Positions 44,081-57,047 of a DNA stretch of 64,000 bases are shown here, in pieces (position 1 is the stretch's first letter; each line of letters starts with the position of its first letter). This DNA comes from Oscheius sp. JU75. Its lineage: Eukaryota > Nematoda > Chromadorea > Rhabditida > Rhabditidae. The stretch is from the NCBI GenBank assembly GCA_037178855.1, contig JASJZC010000005.1, positions 6,696,001 through 6,760,000 on the forward strand, written 5' to 3'. The notes below the pieces were generated by a model that made no database searches, was not told the DNA's origin, and worked only from the letters and a program-made list of their open reading frames with translations. A program made the translations under genes and the position numbers.

Positions 44081-44681
44081 CTGAAAAGATTATTTATCGT
44101 CAAAGTCACACGAAAAGACTATTCTTAGTCCTGGGAAATCCTCCGGCTAATCTGATGTTTACATCTTTTACCATATACAGTCGCGATTAGCCCTTCTAAC
44201 TCGGGACTATGAAATAAGATCCGCTTCAGCTCACACTTCTCCGGACGTGAAAAACAAGAAAGACAGATTTTGTTGATGGAGAATTGGTGGCAGCAAAAAA
44301 CAAAGTCCCTCATTTCAGGTTGTATGCTTGGGCCCCACCACTATGGCGAAAGCATAAATCAGACAATGTCTATCCTCTATCCCAATTTGGACTGCTTATT
44401 TGTGTAAAATGAGTAGGGAGTAAGAAGGCGGAAGCAGTGAGCACGGCCAATTTGCTGCGACATTTGCATCTCATCAGTTAAAATGTAAGGGAAATTCTAG
44501 CACAATGTGATTTCGCATGAGCAGCTGTAAAAAGTATTGCCAATATAAAATAAGTAGCAGGTGATGATGCATACTTCAAGTTCAACCAGCGTCTTATTAA
44601 TCACAACAAGCACGTCTTCAAAAATGTAGCGTTCCAAAAGTTATAAGTATATAAGTGCTTTACAGCTATACACTGATACGT

Positions 44682-45137
44682 TTAAAGCACACATGGTACA
44701 ATTACCACTGCACTCTTCTTATGGCAACGAATCCTAATACTGAGTGAACTCACCATGTCTTTGTCGGCCGCAGTTGAAGCAAACTTCTTCGCGACCAAAT
44801 TGATGAGCTTATGCTTCGTGTTGTACAGTTGGCAGATTCCGGTTTTGAAAGCGTCAAAACGTCTGTGACCAATCTCAGCAAACGTTCCATTGGTCGGAAA
44901 CGAAGCAGCAAACTGGTATTCCGGAAGGTTCTTCTCCCAGAGAACAGTCAGTTCCTCGATTTCCTGATCAGGGAGACGGAATCCGGTCCGAACGGCGAAG
45001 CTCTTGATGGTGACCTCGATCAAATCACACCACAGCCATCCAGTGTTTTTCCAACGGTTTGTGATGATCTCCTCTTCGTAAGGGTTCAGAGCCACAACGA
45101 GAAGTGGTAGAAACAGAAGCAGGCCAATCTTCTCCAT
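44682..45137 (-). CDS. Secreted protein of unknown family
   Basis: ATG 45137 opens MEKIGLLLFLPLLVVALNPY, a strong signal peptide. The mature part is hydrophilic and probably helical, with RWKNTGWLWCDLIEV, TIKSFAVRTGFRLPDQEIEE and FKTGICQLYNTKHKLINLV, and two cysteines. One potential N-glycosylation site (NGT) lies near the middle. The open frame continues to TAA at 44682, but a GTGAGTT donor after AADKDM near 44755 may instead splice to a short last exon further left. The coordinates given are the unspliced version. The Trp-rich start and regular heptad-like leucines suggest a small helical secreted protein, but I do not recognise a domain. It stands alone between the repeat region and the TRPV gene. 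Confidence 0.6.
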   Translation of the reverse strand: MEKIGLLLFLPLLVVALNPYEEEIITNRWKNTGWLWCDLIEVTIKSFAVRTGFRLPDQEIEELTVLWEKNLPEYQFAASFPTNGTFAEIGHRRFDAFKTGICQLYNTKHKLINLVAKKFASTAADKDMVSSLSIRIRCHKKSAVVIVPCVL

Positions 45138-46635
45138 GTATCTTCAAAGAAAAACTTATGGAAAATGACCGAGAGTAAGATTGTGCAGGGAAATGAGATG
45201 GAACCTGTCCGAGCAGTCTCAAAAGGCGTAGAGGTTGTGGGAGGTGCGAATAAAGGGGAGGATATGGGAGATTAATCGGTTAAACGGATTAGAAAAAGTC
45301 TCTTTTTCAGTGATAACATAATATTCGGATGTGTACAGATCATTGATGGCAGTCTTCGAGAGACTTCTCGGAAAGTAACGTGTGCTGGTAGGAGAAGATT
45401 CGCATTAGAGGAGGCAATAGCACCAGGAAGCGTGTTATAAAGATCTGACATGATGCATGGTACACTTTCTAAATTGAGGTGAATGTACATTTCTTATGCA
45501 ACTTGTTAAGCTTACAAAGCTGTTAGTGCTGTTCAACAAAGGTTACTGGATGGCTAGTTATATATATTGTTTTGCGAGAATGTAGTCCGGTGTTCCGAGC
45601 AGAATAGTATACTGAAACAGAAAGTAGGCCCTCTGCTGGATTTCGGTATACCGGAAAAGTTCCACTGGTTACTTATACAAACACAGAAAACATTTGTTTA
45701 GACTTTAGACCAAGTTCTTCGTGGTTATTAGCCCACATCGTATACTTCGTTCTGCTTAGATGCCAAAAGGCAGGTTGCTCGATAGAAGCAGATCGAATGA
45801 CAAAAACCTTCAGAATTGGTCCCCGTCGTTTCCAGAGCAGTCAACGGCGGCAACAAGATTGCCACATATAACGGCGTCATTCCACCTGCCACTACATTTT
45901 CTCATTATCTCGCCTCCCATTCTCAACTTGTTCCATTTTCAACTTTCTCTTGGGATCTGCTGTGTAGCACCAAAGTTTTAGAGATGTCTGTCTATAGATG
46001 TATCCAGCATCAGCGCCTCATTGTCAGTCGTCCTAAGAGACCAGAATCAAATCACTACTCGAGTTTCGTAACCCGACGTTAAATCATTTTGATAGGAAAC
46101 TAGGCTTGAACTTTCCCATAGATCAAACAGCTAGAGCTGTCAGCGGTGTGAGAAACTCGATCACTCTAATTACATTCTACCGGAGTTCTCATAGCACATG
46201 AAGTACTCGACAACATACCTTTTGAACGTCAGTTGCTCTCTCAAAAGTCTTTTTTGTCTCCCTCCCCTCCACCGTCTCGGAATATTCTCTCGAATGTATT
46301 TACACTGTAACAGTTCTTACTAGACGGTAGTCTACCGAGGCTTACTATATGTCTGATGTCAGTGGTTCCATTTGAGCCTCTTAGCATGAACTTTCCTAGA
46401 TCCGGCAACTCCAATACTATTTTAACGAAACTATTGTTTCTCATACACCAATTTTGCTTCTTTTCCCTCATTGCTCACCAAATCACCTGGGACAAGTCGA
46501 TAGCCTTGGCGGCTACAATTTGCCGTTGTCGCGGGATCGGCAGCGCTTTCAGAATTGAATTTTCTGTTCTTTCACGGCCAGATTAATGAACTGACTCCTC
46601 TCTCTTAATTTTTCAACAATCACAAACCCAGGAAC
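45138..46635. other. Intergenic
   Basis: 1.5 kb between the secreted-protein start and the TRPV start. It must hold both promoters. Open frames are short and unsupported; no repeat copies noticed. Confidence 0.45.
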
Positions 46636-49600
46636 ATGTCTGCCACGATCAAGAAGTACTTGCAATGTAAATGGAAGCACAACAAAGTAGGAAAGGATCC
46701 CGACGAAGTATGGAGTAATCTATATCGAGAGAAGGAGAAGAATTCCATGTACAGATGGGTCACAGGTAAGAAGAGAATTAGGTTGAAATATTTTCAACTC
46801 AGCTGGAGAACTTGCCCGAATTTACGAGACCCAGGGAGAGGATGGAATTCTGATGTTTGCCGAAGAGAAACTCTCAATGTACTTTTACGAGGACGGACCG
46901 AAAGACATAGCTTTCGAAGACTACTGCAAGTGGAAAAAACAGCTGGTTAATCTTTTCTGAAAAAAAAAACAAAGTGACGTTCAGATCCTCGAATTGGGTA
47001 TCGATGAAGACGACTCGTTCCACTACGAGGATCGATTCGTTCCGCACAAGGCTCTGTGGAAGTTGGGTAAGAGAGGGGTCGACGGAGAGAATCTCATACA
47101 TTTGCTGCTCAGCAGGTAGGATTTCACCTGACTTGTTTCGTTGTCTGGTTTTTTATCAGACAAATTTGGCCGATTCCCCATTTGGGCTCCTAACAGGTAG
47201 ACGCTGTTCCAGTCGAGCTACTATGATAGGGTCAACGAGCTTCCAGACGCACTTCTTAAACTGACTCGATTTCGCTTGACTTGCAAACAGTAATTGCTGT
47301 CACAAACTGTCGTGACAAAATGGCAATTAGGGCTTCAGAGAGACATAACACACACACACAAACAAACTTTTGGGCATTTTTTTGTATCAGATCAGATTTG
47401 ATGAGAAACTCTTATTTGCCTTCTTAGAGAAGACGAAGTCTGCCACGAAATTGCACGAATTCTCATCAAAGCCTATCCCGGCATATCTGGAGACATCTGT
47501 CTGAACAATGAATACTTTGGTATGACCTCTCTATTAGATTTCATGTCCCTATTCAGGTCAATCAGCTCTCCATCTGGCCATTGTGAACAACGACTACGAG
47601 ACCGTAGAACTTCTCCTCGCGTCCGGTGCTGATGTGAATGCCCGAGCTTGTGGAGATTTCTTCATGCCAACAGATGCCAAAAGAGGCGTGAGACTCACGG
47701 ACTATGAAGGTATCTTGCGGTATAGAATGGTCAGCGACAGAACTCTAGGGTGGGCCTATTACGGAGAGTATCCACTGGCTTTTGCGGCGTGTTTCGGAAA
47801 CAAGGACATGTACGACCTGCTACTGGATTATGGAGCCGATCCGAACAAGAAGGACATCTTTGGAAATACCATTCTTCACATCTGTGTAGTCAGTCAGAGC
47901 AGCGTAACCGTTTCGCTTTGTCTCTATCTACAACATTCTTCCAGTCAATGTACTCCTACGCGGTTCAACATTGGCTTCGAGAAGCTGATCCGAATCTGGT
48001 GAACAACAATGGATTCACTCCGCTTACTCTTGCGGCCCGACTTGGACGAAAACAGATTTTCGACGAGATGCTCGAACTGTCGAAGATCGAGTATTGGCGC
48101 TTCCACAAAATTGCCTGTTCAGCCTATCCCATGACGGCCGTGGACACCGTTCAAGACGACGGCTCCTTCAGTGAGTTCAAACATGTCCGCTCCGGGTTAC
48201 CATGACAACTCTTAGACTATGACTCGGCTGTCAGTACGGTAATCAACGGAAAGACCGAGTCTCATTTGGATATGATCGGGAGCGAAGTCATTCAGAGGCT
48301 GATGGTCGATAAGTGGGATGCCTTTGCTAAGGTTCCTTTGGGGAGTTATAAGGAAACTCAATATTTAGATGGCACTCTTCAAGAGAATGATTCTTCTGGT
48401 CATGCATTGCATCGTGGTATCCGTGGCTGGAGGACTGAGACCTACGGAACTGGATCGACTCTATTTCGACAGAAACATGTCCAGTACATTTCAAAGGAAC
48501 ACAAAAGAATGGAACGAGCTAGGGCCGCGAGTCGATGACTGGGTAAGTTTTGTTAGCTCTTTGAAAAGAATCTGGCCCCAGTGGTAACGGGTAATGAAAA
48601 TTTTTAGTTCCGACTGGCCTGTGAGATTGGCTCCTATGCTCTGGCCATCGTCTTCTGGTACCAACAGTTCCTCGAGATTCGAGCTCAAGGGTTCCTCTCA
48701 TTCCTCTACAACATGGTACTGTCTTTTTTTTTGTCAATAGGCAAGAGTTCAGACGACAACCCCTGCTCGAGTTCTGTACGCAATCTCCTGTGCCCTCATC
48801 ATGGCCTGTCTTCCTCTGCGACTACTCCGCTGGCATGAGGCTGAAGAAATTCTTATTGTGATCATTCTACCAGCAACCTACGCCTATTGGCTATTTTTCT
48901 GCCGGTAGAACTTTGCTGTTCTCTTTAAGAAAGCAGTTCAGAACCTATAAACTGACGGGACCCTTCGTCCAGATGATCTACAGTATGATCATCGGAGATC
49001 TCTTCAAGTTCATCCTCATTTCTTCGATTTTCCTCTTCCCCTTCGCCATCGTTTTCACCTTTCTCGGCCAAGACATTCCTGAGAAGCAGAAACTGAAGGA
49101 CGTGCTGGCACAGATCAACCAAGACGACAATGAACACATCAAGGAATACGCTTGTCGGATCGGAGGATACACCATCTTTACGTTCCAGGACACTTTCGAG
49201 ACGCTGGTCAGCTTGTTCCGTGCCAGTCTGGGAGGATATGATGTCAGTTTTTTTTTTAATAATTTCTGATCTCTAAGAAGTCGTGTGACAAAAGATGCAA
49301 ATGATATCCTACTTGCAAATGATATGCGCGGAATTCATAAAAAAGGTCTTTCTTTTTCATCAAGAAAGTGAGGGAAGCAACAAATGCTTTTCAGTATGAA
49401 GAGCTGGACTGCACAAATTATGAAATGTTCACCAAGCTGCTCTTCGTCGTTTACATGTTATGCATGCCCGTGGTGATGATAAACATTCTCATCGCAATGA
49501 TGGGTAATACCTATTTGACAGTAATTGAACGAGCCGAGAAGGCCTGGAGACAACAGGTCAGTATTTCTTTTTATAACCAAAAAAACTTGTTCAGTACGCT

Positions 49601-50420
49601 CAAATCGTGTTGAATCTGGAGCGATCTCTGGACAGAACAGTACTGATGAACCACATGATCACCTATAGTGTCAAGCTCAGAGACAAGTTTGTTCTTTTCT
49701 CTTAACTTTGCTAACAAAAGCGTGTTTCAGTAGTGACGCTCGCGGATTGATGGTGCTAAAGAAGACGAGGACTTCAAGGAGACAGGAACGAAGACAGGCT
49801 CTTCAGAACTGGCAGCTGATTGGAGGAAAGGTAAATCGCAAAATGAGAATATTATTTTGTATCGACTCCCGTTAACATATTTTGAAATCAACAGTTTTAC
49901 TGATTCACCTACTTACCTTTCTCTATCATCCCTTATTCTGACCATTTATTCTGGTGATTCGCCCAACTGTGTGGAACCCTCCGCTGATTCACCTCTTTTC
50001 AAACACATGATTCAGGTCATCAAGTTGGCCAACAAACTGGGAGCCGACTACTGCAAAAAGCTCCTTCACGGCTATGCTCAACTTGAAAAATTGGTAGAGG
50101 CACGTCCGCCGACTCGGGCTCAATGGCCGCAAGTTTGGAAGGCAGAGGATCTGGTAGCTGTTCCTTTTTGTGAGATAAGAGATCTTTAGGAAGGAAAAGA
50201 TGATGATCCAACCAATGACAGCAAGTTGGAACTTGTGCCCAGTTACGGGTTCCTTCACGCCCCGAAGTTGAAGAAGGAAGGGGAGCCGAGTATCAGTTCG
50301 AATGCGACAACGGTCGCGCCATTGGATGTGTCCGACTTGGCCTCAACTTCTGGACCGACAGTCATGCGCTCACAAACGCATCTGGTAGCTGGGAATCTTT
50401 TTCAGAACAAGAAATTATAG
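46636..50420 (+). CDS. ocr: TRPV cation channel (OSM-9/OCR type)
   Basis: Starts MSATIKKYLQCKWKHNK, three bases... after a CAG acceptor and GAAC, and is spliced from many exons. The N-terminal half has ankyrin repeats (GENLIHLLL, SALHLAIVNNDYETVELLLA, EYPLAFAACFGNKDMYDLLL, NTILHICVV, GFTPLTLAARLGRKQIFDEM). The membrane part begins MALFKRMILLVMHCIVV and continues through TM2-TM5 to the pore FETLVSLFRASLGGYDYEEL. TM6 is YMLCMPVVMINILIAMMGNT, with a TRP-box-like helix after it. The tail is Ser/Thr-rich and ends AGNLFQNKKL. The GGYD filter and the LTGPFVQMIY linker are typical of nematode OCR/OSM-9 channels, which work in sensory cilia for odour, osmotic and mechanical sensing. An R1 repeat remnant sits in an intron at about 47270-47360. 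Which ocr or osm-9 ortholog was not determined. Confidence 0.92.
47270..47360. repeat. Decayed R1 repeat in a TRPV intron, with (CA)n
   Basis: CGCTTGACTTGCAAACAGTA, GACAAAATGGCAATTAG and GGCTTCAGAGAGACA follow the order of the R1 copy at 25621, with many changes. It ends in a short ACACACACACACAC run at about 47348-47362. It lies between TRPV exons coding the first ankyrin repeats. Confidence 0.5.
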
Positions 50421-51339
50421 GTAAAACCGGGACACGTGACCTTCCACGAGCATTTCCAAGTCCTCAACCTTCCCAACATGCCGGGCAACTCTCCGATGTC
50501 GTCAAAAGCTCCTAGAGGATTTCCACAATGATCCTTACGATAAACTTGTTTCTTCTATAGAGAGTGAGACTATAGTGAGACAATAAGCTCCAATAACTGG
50601 AGTAGACACACCATCCGGAGTTCACCATTGACCATTATTGTTGCAGACGAAAGTGAACTAAATCTTCTGTGTGAAGAAGAAAAAATGAAACTTTACCGTT
50701 GGCCCAGCAATGAGGCCAGCATTAGGATCCATAGTATCATTGTAGTCTTCGGACATACTGTTTCCAACGCAAGTTATTATTATTTGGTTCGCCATATTGA
50801 TAACTGTGATCGGCCTGAAAATACTCTTAGACGAGCACTGAAAAGAAACATACGCCGCATGCCCACAGCGCCACCTATCGGATTCACGTAAGCCATGTTC
50901 ATCTGACCTTCCGTATAATCAACACCTTGTCTGAAAATTGTTCTCAATTTCAAGATAATCTCGTGTGCTCACAATCTGTCTCTAGAAAACTACAGCCAGG
51001 ATGGGTTGCTAGTCTAGCTGCATTGTCTGAATCATAAGAACTGGCAAGCATGAAGGAGATGTACCGGAACAGGAGGATGATCGCCGCCAGAGAAGCATCA
51101 TCTGCGAAGGGCAAGATTAACTACCCGATTTGCTCAGGTATTGAGTTTCCGAGTTGGGCAAGGGTCAAGGTTTCGGGCCAGGAAGCTTCAAATTCAAAGA
51201 TTCCAGATTCTTACTGCTTTGGAGAAAACTTTCACGCATATAAGCAGAAAATTACCAATTTTCCAAACTGTCTAGGAAGACTTAGGTTGTCGACTCTATT
51301 ATCGGATTCAATATATTTATTGACTGTTTTATGTACATT
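50421..51339. other. Intergenic
   Basis: 0.9 kb between convergent TRPV and transthyretin-like genes. It should contain both 3' ends. The short frames at 50628-50891 and 51050-51370 lack supporting signals. Confidence 0.45.
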
Positions 51340-52522
51340 TCAGTTGATGCAATCGACGGAATCCGAATGAAAACGTCCGGTAAGCTCGACTGGACCTAGT
51401 TGGTAGGTGACCATGGGAATCTTTCCGTCCGTTATGAACTGTCTCGGAACTTCGATCTCCGACTTCTTCAGGCAGGGCTAAGTCTCTTTTTATCCCGAAT
51501 TCATTCTCATTCTCACCCCATTATAGTTGCAACGATGGTAGATGTAGAGTCGGGGCTCGATGGAAGAGAACTCTCGCTTGTGACCGGACAACATAAACAC
51601 TCCCATCGGGTTACTGTAGGTGATGGCCAGTTCATGGTCGAAGACTGAAATGGGAAGATGTCCTTTAGTGTGTTTACAAAAACAACGCTCAGTCAAAACA
51701 GCAATAAACGAGACTGTGTTGGTTCCTAAGATGGCCAAACCGAAACAACTGGGCAGGCAGTTCAGACATACTTCCTTGCTATTAGAGGTGATTCGAGGAG
51801 CTCTAAACTACTAGCATCTAGCATCTAGGTTTCTTGAGTACTAAACGTAACGCACTTTCTTCTAGACACTAATTGCAATCAGAAATACCTAAAAAAAACT
51901 TTTTGTGTAATTCTGAACAAAGTGTCTAGCAATTAGGAGAACCAACAACAAGTTGTTACAGATACTTCTATGGAGCTGTGGCTGATGGATAGTGCGTTCC
52001 GTGTAAGAACCGCCGTTAGTTCTATTTTTAAAGCAAAAGAATACGGAGTAACAGAATCGAAAAAAAAAAACGTTGCAATGCAGCATAGCGGTCCTTATTC
52101 TACTTTTTCGGGTCTTCACTTTCTGGCGCTTGCTGTGAAAGATAACTTTGGTCATCTGCGCATGCTCATTTTGTAGCTTTCTTTCTCCTTTACTGGACAG
52201 CATCCAGCCCTAACTGCGGTTCTTACACGGAACGCACTATCCATCAGCCACAGCTCCATAGAAGTATCTGTAATAACTTGTTGTTGGTTCTCCTAACCGT
52301 AAGTTTCATAGACCAAGCGTCTCTGGAATATGTCTGCTGCTAGCAAACTTGAAGAGACTCACAAATTTCCGAATCGTAAAGTTTGACCCGAATACCAGGT
52401 GTGGGCATTCCGTTGCAAAGAAGCCTTCCGGCGACGCCGACAGACTGCATTCGTCCCATTCCAAAGAGTCCTTCGGAGATGGAGACGAGGCTCAAAATAA
52501 GAAGAAGTAGTAGTGCTATCAT
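51340..52522 (-). CDS. ttr: Transthyretin-like secreted protein (TTL/TTR family)
   Basis: Three exons: 52363-52522, 51527-51644 and about 51340 to 51468. The start at 52522 (MIALLLLLILSLVSISEG) gives a clean signal peptide; an in-frame ATG at 52591 would bury it. The mature chain follows the nematode TTL pattern: VAGRLLCNGMPTPGIRVKLY, then FFDHELAITYSNPMGVFMLS, GHKREFSSIEPRLYIYHRCN, VPRQFITDGKIPMV, and LTGRFHSDSVDC. The cysteines in LLCNG, YHRCN and VDCIN are the conserved ones. TTL proteins are abundant secreted nematode proteins; one helps recognition of dying cells, most have unknown ligands. The usual DDLMxxG stretch is replaced by LAITYSNPM. Intron 1 (51645-52362) is much larger than normal here because it holds a foldback repeat. 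Confidence 0.88.
51932..52297. repeat. R2 foldback element inside intron 1 of the transthyretin-like gene
   Basis: Bases 51932-52019 and 52210-52297 are inverted copies of each other over 88 bases with about three mismatches (arms include AACCAACAACAAGTT, ACTTCTATGGAGCTGTGGCT and GATAGTGCGTTCCGTGTAAG). The 190-base centre has no coding potential. Related single-sided copies are at 26955-27105 and near 32375-32425. The flank at 51863-51930 (CACTAATTGCAATCAG...) is also shared with the 26955 copy, so the element may start near 51860. Confidence 0.8.
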
Positions 52523-52819
52523 TCTGAAAGCGGATCCTTTTTCAGACGTTTCGGAGAAAAGATCAGCAAGTGAAGAGACGAGTGTAGACACCTTGTGACC
52601 CTTTATACCTCCTCTCGTACTTCTTCAATGAGGCGCGAGAACAAGTTCGCCAAACGAGACGCCCCCTGACTCACCTAAATACACAATTTGGAGATTACGG
52701 TCTACTTTTTGTCCGGGTAAACTCTCTGAAATATTCAAGTTCATTTAACGAGAGGAAACAATTGGAAGGCAAATTCAACAAAATAACAGTTAACCACGTA
52801 ACAATCGGAAAAAGAAAAC

Positions 52820-55800
52820 CTAAATTAGGGCATTTTTAATCCATTGGATGACGGCAGCGTTGTCGATGAGAACGTCGTCCAGTGGCTGCCAGGCCCGGTC
52901 ACATTCGAGAGACAGTTCGTCTATCAGCAGGGGCAGATTCTTGCCCTCGATCTCGCTGCCCCACAGCTCAGCACGATGAATCTTGATAAAGGCCGCCAGA
53001 TACGACTGTACAAGGTCGAAATCTGTTCGCGTCTTCACAGCCTGAAGGTTGTTTTCAAGGGCTAAAATAAAGGAAAACTACCTCCAGAAGCATTTTGAGG
53101 AATTGTGAGAGCACGTCGGCTGGAAGACTGCGTATTTGGAAGTCGATGGACGACAGGGACATTCGTTTGAGCTGCTCGAAGACGGACAGATACTCGGTGA
53201 TTGTTTGAGCCCTGAAAAGAACCATTTCAGGAAAGTCTCATCGTAACAATAATGGATGCCAAGTAGATGTAGTGAGAAACCATAAATGTCGTCTTTTATG
53301 ACTGTCGAAAAGAGCGCCACCTGTACATATCAGATACAATCCTAGAACGTGACACTTTTGTGCTTTTCAATGAAACGGTCCCAAATACTCAAATACCAAA
53401 AGTTCTCGATGGAAACTAGCGCCAGGGCCAGAGAATCGCGGGATCAAAAAAGATCAAACCTTACCTTCTGAGAGACGCAGTAAATGAGCTCTCCAGCTCG
53501 AGCAGACTCCGTTTGGCCTGAATGCTCTTTCTCTGTTCCTCGGTATCCTCCTCCTTCGGCACGTCGAATTCGAACCCTTCCAGAGTGGCAGCAGCTGTCA
53601 GGAAGAATGGAGCCTGTTTCGGCTTTCTCACAGGCTCAGTCGGCTTGTTTCTCTCGCGAATTAGAGCCAAATCGGCCAGATTGGCCCATCGCGAGGGCGG
53701 AAGACCCGAATAGCTGATCAGTTCGGCATCGAAGCGTTCATCCGACTCCATAGCCTCTTCTTCTTCACTGGCCTCGTCGTTCATTTCCGTCTCGTAGTCC
53801 TTCTCGACCGAAAGCTCCCAGGTAGGTTTGAAATCAATCGGCAGTGCTTTGATGTTCAGCTGTGCCGCGAAGAGCTTCTTATTGGCCCAAACTTCGATAG
53901 ATTTCTCGTCCTAAACACTCATTTTCTGACGAAGAGGAAAGTGATGTTACCTTGTGAATTGTAGCTAGATACTGTCCAGTCTCATTGAAGGAAAGACCAA
54001 TACAGGGCTTGGCGAAGAGCATTACATCGATCAGCTTTGAGGTCGAGAGCTCCCAAACCTAAAATAACGTTCAGAACGGAGAAAAGAAGTACTTACTCTG
54101 ACGTAGCAGTTGTTGTCGGCTGTCAAAAGCCACTTTCCATCACTCGAAAAGGCCATCGCGTTGAGTTCATTTCCGATCTGCTTGAAGGAACGGACAACTC
54201 GTCGACAGAGCGTGTCAATCACGGCCACCGAAGGTCCTAAAAGGGGTTCTTGTCAGAAAAAAAAAGAATTTAAAGACCAACCGTTATCTTCAGTACAACT
54301 GACAGCGATCAAGTTGCTGGCCGGGGATTGAACACAACCGCGAATCCTCAATCTGGTCCTCATAGTCGTTGTACATTTGCCCTTCCGCACATCCCAGAAC
54401 TTCAGTTCTCCGGCCGAGCTGCCGCTGACGAGTTCACTCCCACGAAGATCCACTGCCAGTGCCGTAACGGCCGCCGTGTGTGCTTTTCCAATCTTGATTT
54501 CTTTGCCATTTTCTAGCGTCGTCTCCTCGCCAAATGATCTGACCAGACGGCCGCTTTGGATGTTGAACTGGTCTAAGTGTCCTAAAGAGAAGAGATTGAG
54601 AAGTCAATCCAACAAGTGAACCTGTAGAATAACCAATGTAGGCAAAGTTTCCGCATGGGGAGACGCAAGTGGCCGTGGCAGTGGCGTGGAACATAGCGGA
54701 GTCGGTCGTGAAGCGGGGATGTACTAGCTAAACGAGTTTTATCATCAAAGACAATGGAAAGTGAGGTACCTGATGCTTGCCCATGGTCGTTTTTCTGGAT
54801 GTCCAAGTCGAGACGGGAAGACTGTCGGCATGACGACAGAGAATGTTGTCCCAGGCTGCTTCGCGGGTAAGACCGATAGAAATGTCGACTACGGGATCAA
54901 GACGGATCGTTTCCATGGCGCGCTTCTGCTTCTTTGCCTTGGCTCTGAGATATAAGTGATCTAAAAAAAAAGAATTCTATTCACTTCGACATGATTCCAG
55001 CATCTCCGAGCTTGCATCTCATTGAATTGGCAGCCACGGAATGTTTTCTGATGGATCCATCTAAACTAGCCGTAATGAACTGAAAACTTAGATAAAAGTA
55101 TCAAATAGCCTTCTACCTCAACTTTTGAAGAAAAAGTCACAGCACTGGCCGGTTCAGCATGTCCTTCCAAGATGTTCAGCTGTCTTGGCATTGAGTCGCC
55201 CGAATCGAGAATCCAGACGCGGATCGAGTTGTCGACCGAGCAGCTGACCATGATGGGCTCACTTCGGAAGAAATAAAGTTGAGTGACAGCGGCCTTGTGC
55301 ACGTTGACGATCTTTCCGACAAGCTCTTGCTTTTCCAGGTCCCAGACGGCGATGTGACCGCCGGAATCGGCTGTTGTCATTATGGGCAGACCGTCGGTTC
55401 TGAACACAGCATTGTAACCACGCTGGAAACTGAAAATACCTGAATCCGACAGCAGAGATGGCCCTGTCGTGCCGGAAAGACATGATCTGCTCGTCTGTCT
55501 TGATATTGTGCAATACGACGAGACCGTTGGAGAGACCGAGAGCCAGCATGTCGACAACTGGCGTCTGCTCTAGGACATCAATCGAGCCGTCGACCACTGA
55601 AAAAAGTAATGTTGTGCAAGGTTCAAAATGTTACTTTGGTAGTTTTTTGACAAAAAAAAGCAGCGGTTCGGTCCATAAGACGCTCCACCATAGAAAAAAG
55701 CTCACATTTAGTGAATTGGTGAATAACTTTTCCCGTGCGAATATTCACAATCCTCAAGCTGCCATCTGCAGATCCCATGACAATTTTGTTGATGTAGGTG

Positions 55801-56361
55801 GCCGGATGAATGATGGACGTGACTTTGAAGGCGTCCGTCCCTTCCAGATGGAGAATTTCTTCTCCGCTTTCGCAGTCGACTACTCGCAAAGCATTCTCTG
55901 CATCTACCAGAATCTAAAACATGTTTTTGAGACCGAAAGCAGGAAGATTATTATACGAGTTGGTCTCCGAGCACGATCATATGTTTGACTTCGCATTTTA
56001 GAGGGATTACTTGTTCCACGGAGCGGCAGAAGGTCATACAGTAGATGGCACGGCCGGCAGCAGCAAAAATACTACACCTCTGGCTGGCAATTCTTAAGGA
56101 ACATGGTAAAAATCGATGCAAATGTAAGAAAAACCTGGTTCTTGCGGCTACGGCAGTAATATCGGCCGGAAGACAGTCGGAAACGGCGACTCTTCGTAGT
56201 TTGCCGGCATTGTACTCGACGAGTTGATTGCTGATTGGGCAGAAGAGCGAGATGTACGGCTTCTTGTTGTTTGTGTTGCTGTGGAAGACGGGACGAACTG
56301 CTGCCGTGTGCACACCGAGCGATTTATACGGCGCAAAGAGATATGAGGGCTTCTTTTTCAT
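52820..56361 (-). CDS. UTP21/WDR36, WD-repeat small-subunit processome protein
   Basis: ATG 56361 (MKKKPSYLFAPYKSLGVHTA) to stop at 52820. The VHTAAVRP... beginning and two successive WD40 propellers follow, with blades such as KIVMGSADGSLRIVNIRTGK, IMTTADSGGHIAVWDLEKQE, MVSCSVDNSIRVWILDSGD, SELVSGSSAGELKFWDVRKG and WLLTADNNCYVRVWELSTSK. The hinge MFHATATATCVSPCGNFAYI and the C-terminal Utp21 domain (SGLPPSRWANLADLALIRER, then SSIDFQIRSLPAD) identify UTP21. It assembles with the U3 snoRNP on pre-18S rRNA in the nucleolus. An acidic linker (NDEASEEEEAMESDERFD) precedes the C-terminal domain as in orthologues. The gene is about 3.5 kb with many short introns, complete and apparently intact. It diverges from the SMAD gene, with about 690 bases between starts. 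Confidence 0.93.
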
Positions 56362-57047
56362 CCTCTGTAATGGAAAATTAATAAATTTTGCAGAGCAAAG
56401 AAGATCGTCTTCTGCGACGAAAAGGTTTCGGCGTTCAGCATTGCAGGAAAAACGAGCGTCTATATCTTTCTGAACGACAGTTTTGACGCCTTTCTGGGAT
56501 TTTCCAGCAAAGAAATGCAGAAGTATGGGAAAGAAATAGGGAAACCGGCAGCGTATAAAGAAAAATTGAAATGGCTACAGTACTTTTCGACCTAATGTTT
56601 ATGCGAAAATGTTTGATTCCTTACGTACGACATTTTCATTGAAACATCAACTACCGTACCAATTCGTTTGACTTACTGGTTGTTTTTGTCAACAACGCAC
56701 TTTTCACTTACACTCTCTCTCCAAAGCACTTTCAACTGTGTTTCCAACTTTGATCACAATTCTGATACTCCCCCATAAATGCACTGTAATCGAAAAGATG
56801 CTCTCAAATACAGTAGGCAACGAGACATATTTGAACACGGGCCGCTCTCTAAAGTGATTTCTCCTCGAGCCCGCATCTTTCTAGCCTTTTTTTTAAGTTT
56901 GGTACGTGTCGAAAGTCCAAGGCTATAGACTCCTAGACGTAGCCGAAGCGCTCAAATCTTGGATCGGATGATCAGATCTTCTTCACTCTTCTTTCTAGTC
57001 GCAGCATTTGATATTCCAGGATCTTCCGATTGTTGCTTGGAGAGAGA

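Noticed and set aside
55458-55988. 176-codon plus-strand frame
   Set aside because: Antisense shadow of UTP21 exons and introns.
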